Shown here one piece after another: positions 19,099 to 29,909 of a DNA stretch of 45,967 nucleotides. Under the pieces are notes generated by a model. It was not told the origin of the DNA and ran no database searches. It worked only from the letters and a program-made list of their open reading frames with translations. The translations under genes were made by a program, and so were the position numbers. Origin of the DNA: Candidatus Coprousia avicola (GTDB taxonomy: Bacteria; Actinomycetota; Coriobacteriia; Coriobacteriales; Coriobacteriaceae); the NCBI GenBank assembly GCA_018715125.1, contig DVMF01000063.1, positions 1 to 45,967 on the forward strand, read 5' to 3'. Numbering within the stretch: position 1 is the first letter of the stretch; every line of letters starts with the position of its first letter.

Positions 19099-19136
19099 GA
19101 TTGGTCCCTTTCCCTGGGAATCGCCGGTCGCTCAGC

Positions 19137-20543
19137 CTATGGTAGCGCGGCCGCGCCCTCATCGCGCAGCAGGCCCGCCACCTCGCCCGCGAGCGTGATG
19201 GTCCCCGCCGCCACGAGCGGCTCTTCCGCTGCGGTGTAGGCGCGGAGCGCCTCCTCGACCGAAGGGTAGACGCCTGCGAGGTCGCTGCACGGGCGTCCCG
19301 CCGACGCGAGCGCGTCGCCCACGAGGGCGGCGAGCTCCTCGGCGGGGAGGGCGCGCGGCGAGGCGGTCTGCGTCACCGCGATGCGCGGGAACGCCGGCAC
19401 GAGCACGTCGACGATGCCCGCCACGTCCTTATCCGTCAGGGCGGCGATGAGGAGCGCCGGGCGCTCGGCGACCGCGGGCGCGAGCTCGCCCAGGGCGGAC
19501 ACGAAGGCCTCGCACGACTGCGGGTTGTGGCAGGCGTCGACGAGCACGAGCGGACGGGCCCGCACCGTATCGAAGCGCCCCGGCGTGGGGCAGGCCATGA
19601 GGCTCTCGTCGAGCGCCGTGGGGTCAAGCGGGCGGTCCAGATAGTCCTCGGCGAGCTGAATGGCGCAGGCAGCGTTCTGCGCCTGATAGAGGGGCTTCAT
19701 GAGGCGCGGGGTGTAGATGGCGCGGCGCGTGGTGGTGGAAAACGAGAACGCGTCGCCCAGATGCGCCGGCGCGGTCAGGCTCACGTGGTTCACGACGGCG
19801 GGCACGACGCCGGCGGCGCGGCACGCCTCGTCCATCACCTGTTGGACGCTCGGCTCGTGCGTGCCCTCGCCGAGCGTGACGGCGCGCCCGCACTTGATGA
19901 CCGCGGCCTTCTCGCCCGCGATGGCGGCGAGGGTATCGCCTAAGATGCGCATATGGTCGAGGCCGATGCCCGTGATGGCGACGGCGACGGGGTCGGTGGC
20001 GCTCGTGGCGTCCCAGCGCCCGCCCATGCCCACCTCCAGCACCGCGACATCGACCTCCGCCTCGGCGAAGATCACGAGCGCTGCAACGGTGAGCAGGTCG
20101 AAGGGGGTGATGGTGTAGGCGCGCTCCCCCGCAGCCGTCCGCCGGTCGTTGACGCGCCGGCCCGCCGCGCGCGCCGCGGACACACCGTGCGCGAAGGCCC
20201 CGTCGCTGACGACGCGCCCGGCGATCTCCATCCGCTCGGGATAGCGCACGAGCTGGGGAGAGGTGTAGAGCGCCGCGCGCCTGCCCTCGCCGCCGAGGAT
20301 CGCCGCCGTGAAGCGCGCCGTGGAGGTCTTGCCGTTCGTGCCCGCCACCTGCAGGCAGTCGAAGTGCCGGTCCGGGCGCTCGAGCTCGTCGAGCATGGCG
20401 ATGACGGTCTCGAGCAGGGGGCCGGCATCGCCCGAGATGGTCCCCGTATCGGCCGCGAGGCTCACCGCCTCCTCGTATGCGAGCTCCTCCACCGCAAAGG
20501 GCACCCGATATGCATCCGTCTTGGGCGTTAGCGCCTCGGCCAC
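19137..20543 (-). CDS. folC: folylpolyglutamate synthase / dihydrofolate synthase
   Basis: A 468-residue Mur-ligase-family enzyme that adds glutamate to dihydropteroate and/or to folates. The ATP-binding loop QVAGTNGKTSTARF lies at residues 65-78. The folate-binding and central motifs DLLTVAALVIFAEAEVDVAV, LEVGMGGRWDATS and ITGIGLDHMRILG follow, and the C-terminal domain has DACHNPQSCEAF. The start is a GTG at 20543 behind GAGGGGAGGGG. ATGs at 20576 and 20588 have no ribosome binding site and would only lengthen the tail. It is the last gene of the folate/one-carbon operon and lies 94 bases after the cyclo-ligase gene. Nothing is missing. Confidence 0.92.
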   Translation of the reverse strand: MAEALTPKTDAYRVPFAVEELAYEEAVSLAADTGTISGDAGPLLETVIAMLDELERPDRHFDCLQVAGTNGKTSTARFTAAILGGEGRRAALYTSPQLVRYPERMEIAGRVVSDGAFAHGVSAARAAGRRVNDRRTAAGERAYTITPFDLLTVAALVIFAEAEVDVAVLEVGMGGRWDATSATDPVAVAITGIGLDHMRILGDTLAAIAGEKAAVIKCGRAVTLGEGTHEPSVQQVMDEACRAAGVVPAVVNHVSLTAPAHLGDAFSFSTTTRRAIYTPRLMKPLYQAQNAACAIQLAEDYLDRPLDPTALDESLMACPTPGRFDTVRARPLVLVDACHNPQSCEAFVSALGELAPAVAERPALLIAALTDKDVAGIVDVLVPAFPRIAVTQTASPRALPAEELAALVGDALASAGRPCSDLAGVYPSVEEALRAYTAAEEPLVAAGTITLAGEVAGLLRDEGAAALP

Positions 20544-20637
20544 GGCCCCTCCCCTCGGCGCGCCATGCGGCTGCATCGCGCGCATCATCGTTTCGGCATT
20601 ACCGTGCGGGCACACGTCCCGCGCGGGCACTGACAGC

Positions 20638-21312
20638 TTACCCGCGCGCCGACATCGCCGCAACCACCGGGCCCTCCTCGGTGAGCACGGTGCCGACCGG
20701 CCGGTCCCACGCATCGCGCGCCCCCAGCGCGGCGAGGTCATCGACAAGAAAGCGCCGGCGGCACAGACCGATGCTCGCACCGGGAAACCCGGAGAGGAAC
20801 CGGTCGTAATAACCCCCTCCGTACCCCAGGCGGAAACCGGCGCGGTCGAAGGCGAGGCCCGGCACGAGGGCGAGCGCGCGCGAGCAATCGGTGATAGCGG
20901 ACACGGCGTAGGCGGGGTGCACGCCCGGCACGGGCTCCTCGATGCCGAAAGAACCGGGCGCAAGGCCGTCAAGCGCGTCGACGCGATGCCACGCGAGCGC
21001 GCGCGAGCCCGAGACGACGCGCGGCAGGCACACGCACTTGCCCGCCGCCCAGGCTTCTCGGATGAGGGCGCGGGTATCGACCTCGGCGCCGATCGAGAGG
21101 TACGTGAAGACGACGTCGGCGCGCGCCCATACCGCGAGCTCGCGCACGCACGCCCCGATCATCTCATCGGTTTCCGCGCGCCGCCGCTCCTCGAGCGCCG
21201 CGCGCTCGGCTCTGAGGCGGCGGCGTAGCCCGCGCTTGCCCTCGGGGGCCGGATCGACGGGGCGGGAACCCGGCCCGGCCGCCCCCTCGGCGCAAGCGGC
21301 GGTCTCACCCAT
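20638..21312 (-). CDS. fthC: 5-formyltetrahydrofolate cyclo-ligase
   Basis: A 224-residue ATP-dependent enzyme converting 5-formyl-THF back to 5,10-methenyl-THF. It has [17 protein letters not shown] at the start of the domain, a central [16 protein letters not shown], and the family signature [13 protein letters not shown] near the C-terminus. An extension of about 25 residues rich in Gly and Pro precedes the domain. The ATG at 21312 overlaps the end of folE by eight bases, showing tight coupling. It belongs to the fhs-fchA-folD-folE-fthC-folC operon and rescues the inhibitory 5-formyl form. Confidence 0.9.
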   Translation of the reverse strand: MGETAACAEGAAGPGSRPVDPAPEGKRGLRRRLRAERAALEERRRAETDEMIGACVRELAVWARADVVFTYLSIGAEVDTRALIREAWAAGKCVCLPRVVSGSRALAWHRVDALDGLAPGSFGIEEPVPGVHPAYAVSAITDCSRALALVPGLAFDRAGFRLGYGGGYYDRFLSGFPGASIGLCRRRFLVDDLAALGARDAWDRPVGTVLTEEGPVVAAMSARG

Positions 21313-21877
21313 TGAGCCCCAGCAGGCGCAGGGCCTCCTCGCGCGTCTTGATGTCGTTTTTGAAGCCGCCGCGCACAGCGGACGTCACGGTAAGGGCGCC
21401 GGCGGCGCGCACACCGCGCATCGTCATGCACGTATGCTCGGCCTCGAGGACCACGAGCACGCCGAGCGGCTCGAGCTCGGTCATGAGGGCGTCCGCGATC
21501 TGGGCGGTCAGACGCTCCTGCAGCTGCAGGCGGCGCGCATAGCCCTGAACGCAGCGCGCGATCTTGGAGAGGCCCGTGATGCGCCCGGCGCGCGGGATGT
21601 AGGCGACGTGCGCGCGGCCCGTGAAGGGCAAGATATGATGCTCGCACATCGAGGAGAACGGGATATCGCGCACGATGACCATCTCCTCGTTGTCGCTCTC
21701 GTGGAACTGCTTGCGCAGGTGCGCCGCGGGATTCTGGTCGTAGCCGGCAAAGAGCTCCGCGGCGGCGCGCGCAACGCGGTCCGGCGTCTCCCTAAGACCC
21801 GGACGGTCGGGGTCCTCGCCCACCGCCAGCAGAAGCTCTCGCACGGCGGCCTGCGCCCGCTCCAAATCAACCGACAT
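21305..21877 (-). CDS. folE: GTP cyclohydrolase I
   Basis: A 190-residue enzyme of the first step in folate/pterin biosynthesis, GTP to 7,8-dihydroneopterin triphosphate. The zinc ligands are visible in [10 protein letters not shown] (Cys and His) and HTCMTMRGV (Cys). Other family motifs are [20 protein letters not shown] and [13 protein letters not shown]. Start at 21877 (MSVDLERAQ) is preceded by AAAGGA, and ten extra upstream residues are rejected. It starts two bases after the folD stop. Other folate synthesis genes (folB, folK, folP) are not in the window. Confidence 0.93.
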   Translation of the reverse strand: MSVDLERAQAAVRELLLAVGEDPDRPGLRETPDRVARAAAELFAGYDQNPAAHLRKQFHESDNEEMVIVRDIPFSSMCEHHILPFTGRAHVAYIPRAGRITGLSKIARCVQGYARRLQLQERLTAQIADALMTELEPLGVLVVLEAEHTCMTMRGVRAAGALTVTSAVRGGFKNDIKTREEALRLLGLNG

Positions 21878-21879
21878 GG

Positions 21880-22737
21880 CTATCCTTTCCGCGCCGCGCG
21901 CTCGCACGCGTCGACGACATGCTTCATGAGTACGGCGGTGGTGACGGCGCCGACCCCGCCCGGCACGGGGGTGAGGGCGGCCACGACGGGCTCCACCTCG
22001 TCTGCGGCGACATCCCCCACGAGGTTGCCCGCCGCATCGACGTTGATACCCACGTCCACCACCACTTGGCCGGATGCGACGGCGCCCCGGCCGATCGTGC
22101 CCGCGCGGCCCGCCGCCGCAACGATGATATCAGCCCCGGCGCACGCGGCGTCGAGGTCGCGCGTGCGGGTATGGCAGATGGTGACGGTGGCGTTTTTGCC
22201 CATGAGCAGCATCGCCACCGGGCGACCGATGACGAGCGAGCGACCGACGACGCACACGCGCGCCCCCGAGAGCGCGACGCCCGAGCGCTCGAGCAGCTCC
22301 ACCACGGCCTCGGCCGTACAGGGCGCGAACCCCGTCGCGTGCCCCGCGAACACGCCGTAGAGCGAGCCCGGGGTGATGCCGTCAACGTCCTTTGCCGGGT
22401 CGAGCGCGGCTGAGACCGCGCCCTCGTCCAGATGCGCGGGGAGAGGCCGCATGATGAGGCAGCCGTGTACGTCGGCGCGCTCGTTGATGCGCTCGATGCA
22501 GGCTATCAGCTCGTCTTGCGCGGTATCCGGCGCCAGCGCCTCGACCTCGACGGCAACGCCGGCGGCGTCCGCGCGCCTCAGGGCCCCGCGCTCGTAGGCG
22601 ACGTCGCCGGGATCTTCCCCCACGCGCACGATGACCAGACGCGGGCACGCGCCCGCTTCGCTGAGTTTCGCCGCCCGCGCCGCGGTCTCGTCGGTGAGGG
22701 CGCGCGCGATGGGCGCGCCGCGCAACAGCTCGGCCAT
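21880..22737 (-). CDS. folD: methylene-THF dehydrogenase of the FolD family, likely lacking cyclohydrolase
   Basis: A 285-residue FolD-family protein with [11 protein letters not shown], the signature [36 protein letters not shown] in the Rossmann domain and a [18 protein letters not shown]-terminal motif. Bifunctional FolD enzymes carry the motif YVxxK, whose Lys is needed for cyclohydrolase activity. Here the stretch reads Y48-E-R-G-A52, so that Lys is Ala. Since a dedicated cyclohydrolase gene (fchA) lies directly upstream, this protein probably acts only as dehydrogenase. Start at 22737 overlaps a GAGGAG; an upstream AAGGGG at 9-base spacing may be the true binding site. The redox cofactor, NAD or NADP, is not clear. 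Confidence 0.9.
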   Translation of the reverse strand: MAELLRGAPIARALTDETAARAAKLSEAGACPRLVIVRVGEDPGDVAYERGALRRADAAGVAVEVEALAPDTAQDELIACIERINERADVHGCLIMRPLPAHLDEGAVSAALDPAKDVDGITPGSLYGVFAGHATGFAPCTAEAVVELLERSGVALSGARVCVVGRSLVIGRPVAMLLMGKNATVTICHTRTRDLDAACAGADIIVAAAGRAGTIGRGAVASGQVVVDVGINVDAAGNLVGDVAADEVEPVVAALTPVPGGVGAVTTAVLMKHVVDACERAARKG

Positions 22738-22741
22738 CTCC

Positions 22742-23374
22742 TCACGCCCCTTCGCGTATCGCGTCCGCCACGGCGGCAGCCAGCTTGTCGGCACGCGGTA
22801 TATAGGCCGCGAGCAGCCCGTCGGCCTCCGCCTCGAGCGCCCCTGCAACCGGGTCGCCCGCAAGCGACGTGGTATTGACCAGAACCGTCAGATGCGCCGC
22901 GCGCAGGGCGCCGGCGGCGAGTGCCGCACCGCAGCCCACGTCGGAGCGCATCATGCGGCTCCCCTTCTCGCCCATCTCCTCCAGAAGGTCGAGCGACCGG
23001 GCGCAGGCGCGCATGATCTCGATGGGCACCGAGCACGCGCCGCGCAGGGCATCCTCGATGCGCGCGGTGCGCGACGGGTCGTCGGCGGGAATCCGATAGG
23101 CCTGCGCGAGCGGCTCGAAGGCGTGGGCGTCGGCCTCTACGAGCGCCACGAGACGGGCGCGCAGCCCCTCGCCCTCGGCGAGGATGCGCCGCACATCGCT
23201 CTCAACCGCGGCGAACCGGGGCTTGCCCGCCGTGAAGTTGCCCGCCATGGAGCAGAGCGCGACCGCGAGCGCGCCCGCGAGCGCCGCCGCGCCGCCCCCG
23301 CCGGGAGCGGGCACCTTGGCGGCGAGCGCCCGGGTGAACGCGTCGCAGGAAAGGTCGGTCAGATGTTCCGTCAA
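22742..23374 (-). CDS. fchA: methenyl-THF cyclohydrolase (FTCD_C family)
   Basis: A 210-residue helical protein of the formiminotransferase-cyclodeaminase C-terminal family. Diagnostic parts are KVPAPGGGGAAALAGALAVAL near the N-terminus and CGAALAAGALRAAHLTVLVNT in the second half. In anaerobes with fhs this protein hydrolyses methenyl-THF to 10-formyl-THF (FchA). A formimino-THF cyclodeaminase role is the alternative, but no histidine-degradation genes are near. The start is TTG at 23374 behind GAGAGGC. It lies between fhs and folD, exactly where a cyclohydrolase step is needed. Confidence 0.88.
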   Translation of the reverse strand: MTEHLTDLSCDAFTRALAAKVPAPGGGGAAALAGALAVALCSMAGNFTAGKPRFAAVESDVRRILAEGEGLRARLVALVEADAHAFEPLAQAYRIPADDPSRTARIEDALRGACSVPIEIMRACARSLDLLEEMGEKGSRMMRSDVGCGAALAAGALRAAHLTVLVNTTSLAGDPVAGALEAEADGLLAAYIPRADKLAAAVADAIREGA

Positions 23375-23428
23375 AGGTAAGCCTCTCTTGGTTCGCGGGG
23401 CGCGCGGCCCCGGTGGGGTGCGGGGCCG

Positions 23429-25102
23429 TTAGAACAGGCCGACGATGGTGCCGTCCTCGAGCACGTCGATCTTCTCGGCAGCGGGCGCCTTCGGCAGGCC
23501 CGGCATGGTCATGATGTCGCCCGTGAGCGCCACCACAAAGCCCGCGCCGGCCGATACGCGCAGGTTGCGCACCGTGATGCGGAAGTGCTCGGGCGCACCC
23601 AGCAGATGCTGGTCGTCGGTGAACGAGTACTGGGTCTTCGCCACGCAGACGGGCAGGTTGCCGAAGCCGTTGTCGTGGAGCTGCTTGAGCTGCTTTTTCG
23701 CAGCCGGCGTGAAGTCCACGCCGTCGGCATGATAGACCTTGGTCGCGATGGCGTCGAGCGCCTCCTCGATGCTCGCACCGCCCTCATACGAGTAGCGGAA
23801 CGTGTGCGGCTCCCCGCACAGGCGCATGACCTCGCGGGCGAGGGCCTCGCCGCCAGCGCCGCCTTTCGCCCACACCTCGGACAGCGCGACGTTGACGCCC
23901 AGCTCGCGGCACTTCTCCTCCACGAGCGCGAGCTCGGAGGCGGTATCCGTGGGGAACGCGTTGATGGCGACGACCACGGGCAGGCCGTAGACGTTCTGGA
24001 TGTTCGATACGTGGCGCAGCAGATTGGGCAGCCCCGCCTCGAGCGCGGTGAGGTTCTCGGTCGTGAGGTCGGCCTTGGCCACGCCGCCGTTGTACTTGAG
24101 CGCGCGCACCGTGGCGACGACCACCACGGCATCGGGGTCGAGCCCCGCCATGCGGCACTTGATGTCGAGGAACTTCTCGGCCCCGAGGTCCGCGCCGAAG
24201 CCCGCCTCGGTCACCACGTAGTCACCGAGCTTGAGCGCGGTGTCGGTCGCCTGCACCGAGTTGCAGCCGTGCGCGATGTTGGCGAAGGGGCCGCCGTGCA
24301 CGAAGGCCGGGGTGTGCTCGAGCGTCTGGACGAGGTTGGGCTTGATGGCGTCCTTGAGCAGTGCCGCCATGGCGCCCGCCGCGTTGAGGTCCGCCGCCGT
24401 CACGGGCTTGCCGGCGTAGGTGTAGGCGACTACCATGCGGCCCAAGCGCTGCTTCAGGTCCATGAGGTCGGAGGCCAGGCAGAACGCCGCCATGACCTCG
24501 GATGCGACGGTGATGTCGAAGCCGTCCTCGCGGGGGACCCCCTGCATGCGGCCGCCCAGACCGTCGACAATGTGGCGGAGCTGGCGGTCGTTCATATCGA
24601 CGGCGCGCTTCCACACGATCTGCTTAGGGTCGATACCGAGGGCGTTACCCTGCTGGATATGGTTGTCGAGCATCGCCGCGAGCAGGTTGTTGGCGGCGCC
24701 GATCGCATGGAAGTCGCCCGTGAAATGCAGGTTGATGTCCTCCATGGGAACAACTTGGGCGTAACCGCCGCCCGCCGCGCCGCCCTTGATGCCGAAGACC
24801 GGGCCGAGCGACGGCTCGCGGAGCGCGAGCACCGCCTTCTCCCCGAGGCGGTTGAGCGCGTCGGCGAGACCGACCGACGTGGTGGTCTTGCCCTCGCCCG
24901 CCGGCGTGGGGTTGATGGCCGTCACGAGCACGAGCTTCGCGCGGCGCGGAAGGTCCTTGAGCGCGTGGATATCGACCTTCGCCTTGTACTTCCCGTAATG
25001 CTCGAGCTGGTCTTCGGTAAGGCCGATGGTCGCGGCCACCTCCGAGATGGGCAACATGTCCGCTTCCTGCGCGATCTCGATATCCGACTTGTACTCCGCC
25101 AT
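23429..25102 (-). CDS. fhs: formate--tetrahydrofolate ligase
   Basis: A 557-residue ATP-dependent enzyme joining formate to THF. The P-loop [16 protein letters not shown] is at residues 64-79, followed by the family blocks [20 protein letters not shown] and [17 protein letters not shown]. The C-terminal [10 protein letters not shown] is also present. Start at 25102 (MAEYKSD) is supported by GAGAGGGG ten bases upstream. It is the first gene of the one-carbon/folate operon, with 54 bases before fchA. In an anaerobe it supplies 10-formyl-THF for purines or runs in reverse to gain ATP from formyl-THF. Confidence 0.95.
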   Translation of the reverse strand: MAEYKSDIEIAQEADMLPISEVAATIGLTEDQLEHYGKYKAKVDIHALKDLPRRAKLVLVTAINPTPAGEGKTTTSVGLADALNRLGEKAVLALREPSLGPVFGIKGGAAGGGYAQVVPMEDINLHFTGDFHAIGAANNLLAAMLDNHIQQGNALGIDPKQIVWKRAVDMNDRQLRHIVDGLGGRMQGVPREDGFDITVASEVMAAFCLASDLMDLKQRLGRMVVAYTYAGKPVTAADLNAAGAMAALLKDAIKPNLVQTLEHTPAFVHGGPFANIAHGCNSVQATDTALKLGDYVVTEAGFGADLGAEKFLDIKCRMAGLDPDAVVVVATVRALKYNGGVAKADLTTENLTALEAGLPNLLRHVSNIQNVYGLPVVVAINAFPTDTASELALVEEKCRELGVNVALSEVWAKGGAGGEALAREVMRLCGEPHTFRYSYEGGASIEEALDAIATKVYHADGVDFTPAAKKQLKQLHDNGFGNLPVCVAKTQYSFTDDQHLLGAPEHFRITVRNLRVSAGAGFVVALTGDIMTMPGLPKAPAAEKIDVLEDGTIVGLF

Positions 25103-25141
25103 AGACGCGACCCCTCTCAAACGCACGGATGGTGTCCTTCC

Positions 25142-25147
25142 ACTATA
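25142..25147 (-). promoter_or_regulatory. -10 box of the fhs operon
   Basis: TATAGT on the minus strand, 39 bases before the fhs start. No convincing -35 at standard spacing. The sequence further upstream (25160-25200) has two G-rich direct copies of GGATGGGG. Confidence 0.4.
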
Positions 25148-25216
25148 GACGTTCCGGGCGACCCCATCCCCGCAACTTTGACGGCAACCCCCATCCCTCC
25201 ATCTCTGCGCAAAACG

Positions 25217-25249
25217 GGCCCGGCCCCGTCACCAAGACGGGGCCGGGCC
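25217..25249 (-). terminator. Rho-independent terminator of the second GH1 gene
   Basis: A perfect 14-bp GC stem (25217-25230 with 25236-25249) and a 5-base loop, followed on the minus strand by GTTTTG. It stands 69 bases after the GH1 stop and before the fhs promoter, clearly ending the upstream transcript. Confidence 0.75.
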
Positions 25250-25318
25250 GTGTGCGCTGGGAGCATGCGATGGGGCGGGCTCCACCGCCCGAGCGCGGCA
25301 GCTGTCGAGCGGGAACCG

Positions 25319-26800
<1,482 letters not shown>

Positions 26801-26844
26801 TCATGAATCAGCGCACTCGCACGCGAGAAGCGCCGCAAGCGGAA

Positions 26845-26874
26845 CGCGGCGTCCGCCCGAGGGCGAACGCCGCG
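26845..26874 (-). terminator. hairpin after the first sulfatase gene
   Basis: A 14-bp stem with one mismatch (26845-26858 with 26861-26874), about 60 bases after the sulfatase stop. It is followed on the minus strand by TTCC, so termination would be weak or Rho-assisted. It may set a lower level for the downstream GH1. Confidence 0.45.
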
Positions 26875-26933
26875 CGCTGAGAAAGGGCGCGAGCTGCAAC
26901 CCCTTCTTTTTACCGGCGAGCCTACTGCGCCAG

Positions 26934-28433
26934 CTAGCGCTTATCGAATCGCGGCGGCACGTAATCTGCTGTCTCCATATAGAAGCGCAGCAGCCGCGCC
27001 CGGAGTCGCTCCGCATCCTCCGCATAAGCGGGGTCGTCGATACGGTTGACCGTCTCCATAGGGTCGCTCGCAAGATCGTAGAGCTGGTCTCCCTCGTAGA
27101 GCCTCATCACGTATTTGAGGCTTCCCTGACGCACCATGGCCGCCTTGGTATGAGCCGGGCCCTCCTCGTGCTGCGCGGAGATGCGCGGCCAATACGCCGA
27201 TGCGGGACCATGCTCGGGCTCCATTGCCTGCCACTCGCCGTGGAGGCGCCCTCCCTCGGAAAAGACGGCATCGTCCGGTGTCTCGCCACCGCTAATGGCA
27301 TCCATGAGCGAATGCCCAAACTGCACGTATCCGAGGTCGATGTCCGCCATCTCCGCCACCGTTGCGGGCAGGTCGATAAGCCCTACCGTTCCGCGTCGCA
27401 CGCCCGGACAAACATTGAAGCGCGCTGCGGGCTTCACCACCAAGGGCACACGGGTAAGCGGGTCCTCAAACGAGTTCTGGCATTTCTCGGCGATACCGTA
27501 GTCGCCGGTCAGGTCACCGTGATCGCTGAACGCAAAGACACTCGTCTCGTCGTAGAGGCCGCGCTCGCGAAGCTTGTCGAGCACAAGGCCGAGCATGTGG
27601 TCCCAGCGCGCCGTCATTCCGAGGTATACGGCGCGCATCTCGTTGTACTGCTCCTCCCCCCAGTCCCGCATTCCTTGACGCTCGCGGATCTTGGTGAGGA
27701 TGCTCGCCTTGCCGGAGAGCGTCTCCACATCGGGACGGCGCGGCGGCAGGGAGCCGCGATCGACAAGCGAGTACCACGGCTCCTCGCATCCGTAGGGCGG
27801 ATGCGGGAACATGAGGGTGCAGTAAATGAAGAAGGGCTTCTCCTGCGTCGCGGGGTCCACGGAGTCGAGGAAATCAAGAACCGAGCGCACGCAGTTCCAG
27901 TCGAAGGTGGCGTCGAGGGAATGCTCCGGATAGCGACCCTGCATAAAGGAGTACTTCGTTTCGACCCCGTCGAACACCGCCGGCATCTCGGGCGCAGGCA
28001 TGCCCTCTGCCATGCGGCCGAAGTTGACGCCGCCACCTTCGACGGCCGCCTTGTCATCGCTGTCGATACCGTCGTAATAATGGTCGCAGTAGGCGGACTT
28101 CCGCCACGTGCCGGGAATGAAGTCGTTGCGGCCGATCCACACGACCTCATACCCCGCCTCCTTCATGGTGCGCAGGATGTTGGGATCTTCCTCGCGCATC
28201 ATGAAGTGCATCGTGCGATGTCCCAGCGTATGCGGATAGAGACCCGTCAGAAAGCTACACCGGCTCGGCACGCACACGGGGTTTTGGCAGTAGGCATCGG
28301 CAAATGAGACGCCCTCGGTGGCAAGGGCATCCAGATTTGGTGTCACGGCGGCGGGATTCCCCAAGTGGCCCATGGCGTCGGCGCGCATCTGGTCGGCCAC
28401 AAACCAGACGATGTTCGAACGGGTTTCTGCCAT
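26934..28433 (-). CDS. Cys-type sulfatase 1 (S1 family), cytoplasmic
   Basis: A 499-residue type I sulfatase. The formylglycine core is C54-V-P-S-R followed by CSFLTGLYP, so activation requires an anSME. The metal site is seen in FVADQMRAD near the N-terminus and FSDHGDLTGDYG. The mid-region motif normally reading GKxH is IGRNDF here, which marks a distinct subfamily. The C-terminus ends with the common DQLYDLASDPMETVN block. No signal peptide is present: the protein begins MAETRSNIVWF, i.e. directly with the catalytic beta-strand. It starts six bases after the EIIC stop, with AAGGAGG inside the end of that gene. It likely desulfates a PTS-imported sugar; the target sugar is unknown. Confidence 0.9.
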   Translation of the reverse strand: MAETRSNIVWFVADQMRADAMGHLGNPAAVTPNLDALATEGVSFADAYCQNPVCVPSRCSFLTGLYPHTLGHRTMHFMMREEDPNILRTMKEAGYEVVWIGRNDFIPGTWRKSAYCDHYYDGIDSDDKAAVEGGGVNFGRMAEGMPAPEMPAVFDGVETKYSFMQGRYPEHSLDATFDWNCVRSVLDFLDSVDPATQEKPFFIYCTLMFPHPPYGCEEPWYSLVDRGSLPPRRPDVETLSGKASILTKIRERQGMRDWGEEQYNEMRAVYLGMTARWDHMLGLVLDKLRERGLYDETSVFAFSDHGDLTGDYGIAEKCQNSFEDPLTRVPLVVKPAARFNVCPGVRRGTVGLIDLPATVAEMADIDLGYVQFGHSLMDAISGGETPDDAVFSEGGRLHGEWQAMEPEHGPASAYWPRISAQHEEGPAHTKAAMVRQGSLKYVMRLYEGDQLYDLASDPMETVNRIDDPAYAEDAERLRARLLRFYMETADYVPPRFDKR

Positions 28434-28439
28434 GTGCGG

Positions 28440-29747
28440 CTACGCCTCCTTCGCGGGCCCCGACTCGGCGGAGGCCTCCTCGTCGTATGCTTCCTTATCC
28501 ATCATCCTGAAGAACGGCAGATAGAGGACGAACTGCAGTGCAACGAGCACCAGCTGCCATACCGCCGCCTGCCAGCCACCGGTAAGGAAGCCCGCCATGA
28601 TGATGGGGGTGCCGGTAGACAGCTGCACGCCGTTGAGCACGGGAATGACGCCAAGAATTGTTGCCACATAGGAGAGAGCGAATGACAGCAGCGGCGCGAA
28701 GATCATAGGAATGAACATAAGCACGTTCAGCATAAGCGGGGTGCCGAACACGATGGGTTCTGAGATACCGCAGAGCGCCGGCACGATGGCCATGCGGCCG
28801 AGCTGCTTGTATCGGGCGCTCTTGGCAAAGAACGTCATCAAGATGGTGAGGCCGATGATACCGCCCGAGCCACCCAGCTGCACAAACGTGAACCACCAGG
28901 TGTTGGTGAGGATGTTGGGCATGGCGGCGCCAGCAGCGAACGCCTCCATGTTCTCGAGCGCGGGTTGCATGTAGAGCATCGACAGGAAGGGCATGACGAC
29001 CATACCGCCGTGGATGCCGAAAAACCAAAGCAGGTTGCAGAGGAAGCAGAGAAGTCCAAAGGTGAGAGGGCTCTCGGAGAGCGTGCCCAGCGGCGCCTTG
29101 AGGATGCCGTAGATAAGACCGTCGAGCGTGCCGAACGGGGTGAGCAGGCAGAGCTGGCGCACGACGACGAAGAGGACGGCGATGCACACCACCGGGATGA
29201 TGCCGGCAAAGCTGCGCTCGATGAAAGGAGGAACGCCCTCGGGCATCTTGATCGTGATGTTGTGCTTAACAAACTGATGGTAGACGAGCGGTACGATGCA
29301 GCCCAAAATCATGGCGCTGAAAAGACCGGCCGACCCGAAGTACGTCAGATCGATGACGTTGGCGATGGTGACGCCGTCCTGGGTTGCCCCTGTGGGCTTG
29401 ATGAGCAGGAACACGAAGAGCGTCGTGATGCCGACGATCGACGCCTGCTTATCGAGCCCGAGCTGATCGGCCATGGACTTGCCGATGGCAAAAGCAGCGT
29501 ATACCGCGAGCATATTGGTGGTGTAGGTGGTAACAAACGTGAAGATGTCCTTGAGGCCGCTTGAGGTGATAGCGTCCTGATACGGCTGGAGGTTGAATCC
29601 CGACAGAAGCGACGCAATGGCGCCGCCCATGATAACGGGCAGCAGCATGCTGAAGCCACCGGAGATGGCCTTTAGGAGCTTGCTCTGCGATAGCTTATCG
29701 GCAAGGGGAACCAGCGTCTTCTGCATAACGGCTTGAATCTGGTCCAT
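28440..29747 (-). CDS. PTS lactose/cellobiose-family EIIC component (orphan)
   Basis: A 435-residue membrane protein of the Lac/Cel PTS family. Typical elements are the N-terminal MDQIQAVMQKTLVPLADKLS followed by SGGFSMLLPVIMGG, NLLWFFGIHGGMVV in the middle, and PALCGISEPIVFGTPLMLN near the end. About ten helices. EIIA and EIIB of this family are separate proteins and none is encoded in the window, so they must come from elsewhere. Start at 29747 follows GAGAGG. It is cotranscribed with sulfatase 1, and the upstream gap carries four TGGA-N6-TCCA-like sites. This couples transport of a disaccharide or amino sugar with intracellular desulfation. Confidence 0.92.
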   Translation of the reverse strand: MDQIQAVMQKTLVPLADKLSQSKLLKAISGGFSMLLPVIMGGAIASLLSGFNLQPYQDAITSSGLKDIFTFVTTYTTNMLAVYAAFAIGKSMADQLGLDKQASIVGITTLFVFLLIKPTGATQDGVTIANVIDLTYFGSAGLFSAMILGCIVPLVYHQFVKHNITIKMPEGVPPFIERSFAGIIPVVCIAVLFVVVRQLCLLTPFGTLDGLIYGILKAPLGTLSESPLTFGLLCFLCNLLWFFGIHGGMVVMPFLSMLYMQPALENMEAFAAGAAMPNILTNTWWFTFVQLGGSGGIIGLTILMTFFAKSARYKQLGRMAIVPALCGISEPIVFGTPLMLNVLMFIPMIFAPLLSFALSYVATILGVIPVLNGVQLSTGTPIIMAGFLTGGWQAAVWQLVLVALQFVLYLPFFRMMDKEAYDEEASAESGPAKEA

Positions 29748-29822
29748 ATGGTCCTCTCTCCCTTTAGGGGCGGTGCAGCTTGGGGCCCACTGGCTGCGGT
29801 ACGCTTCCCATCTTAGAGAGAA

Positions 29823-29909
29823 ATGGATATATGTCCATTTTTATATGGACTGTTATCCATGAACGGACGATTATCCACTGTAAACGGTATGTTTTGGAGA
29901 TATGTTCAT
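29823..29909. promoter_or_regulatory. array of RpiR-type operators (TGGA-N6-TCCA)
   Basis: Sites: ATGGA-N6-TCCAT at 29823-29838 and again at 29845-29860, a weaker ACGGA-N6-TCCAC at 29863-29878, and TTGGA-N6-TTCAT at 29894-29909, overlapping the rpiR stop. The region is AT-rich and holds the probable promoter of the EIIC-sulfatase genes. The same motif occurs at 30726-30743 before rpiR. Confidence 0.6.

Noticed and set aside
20544-20972. N-terminal extension of FolC to 20972
   Set aside because: It overlaps the cyclo-ligase gene, is Ser/Pro/Arg-rich and has no ribosome binding site. The GTG at 20543 has a strong one.
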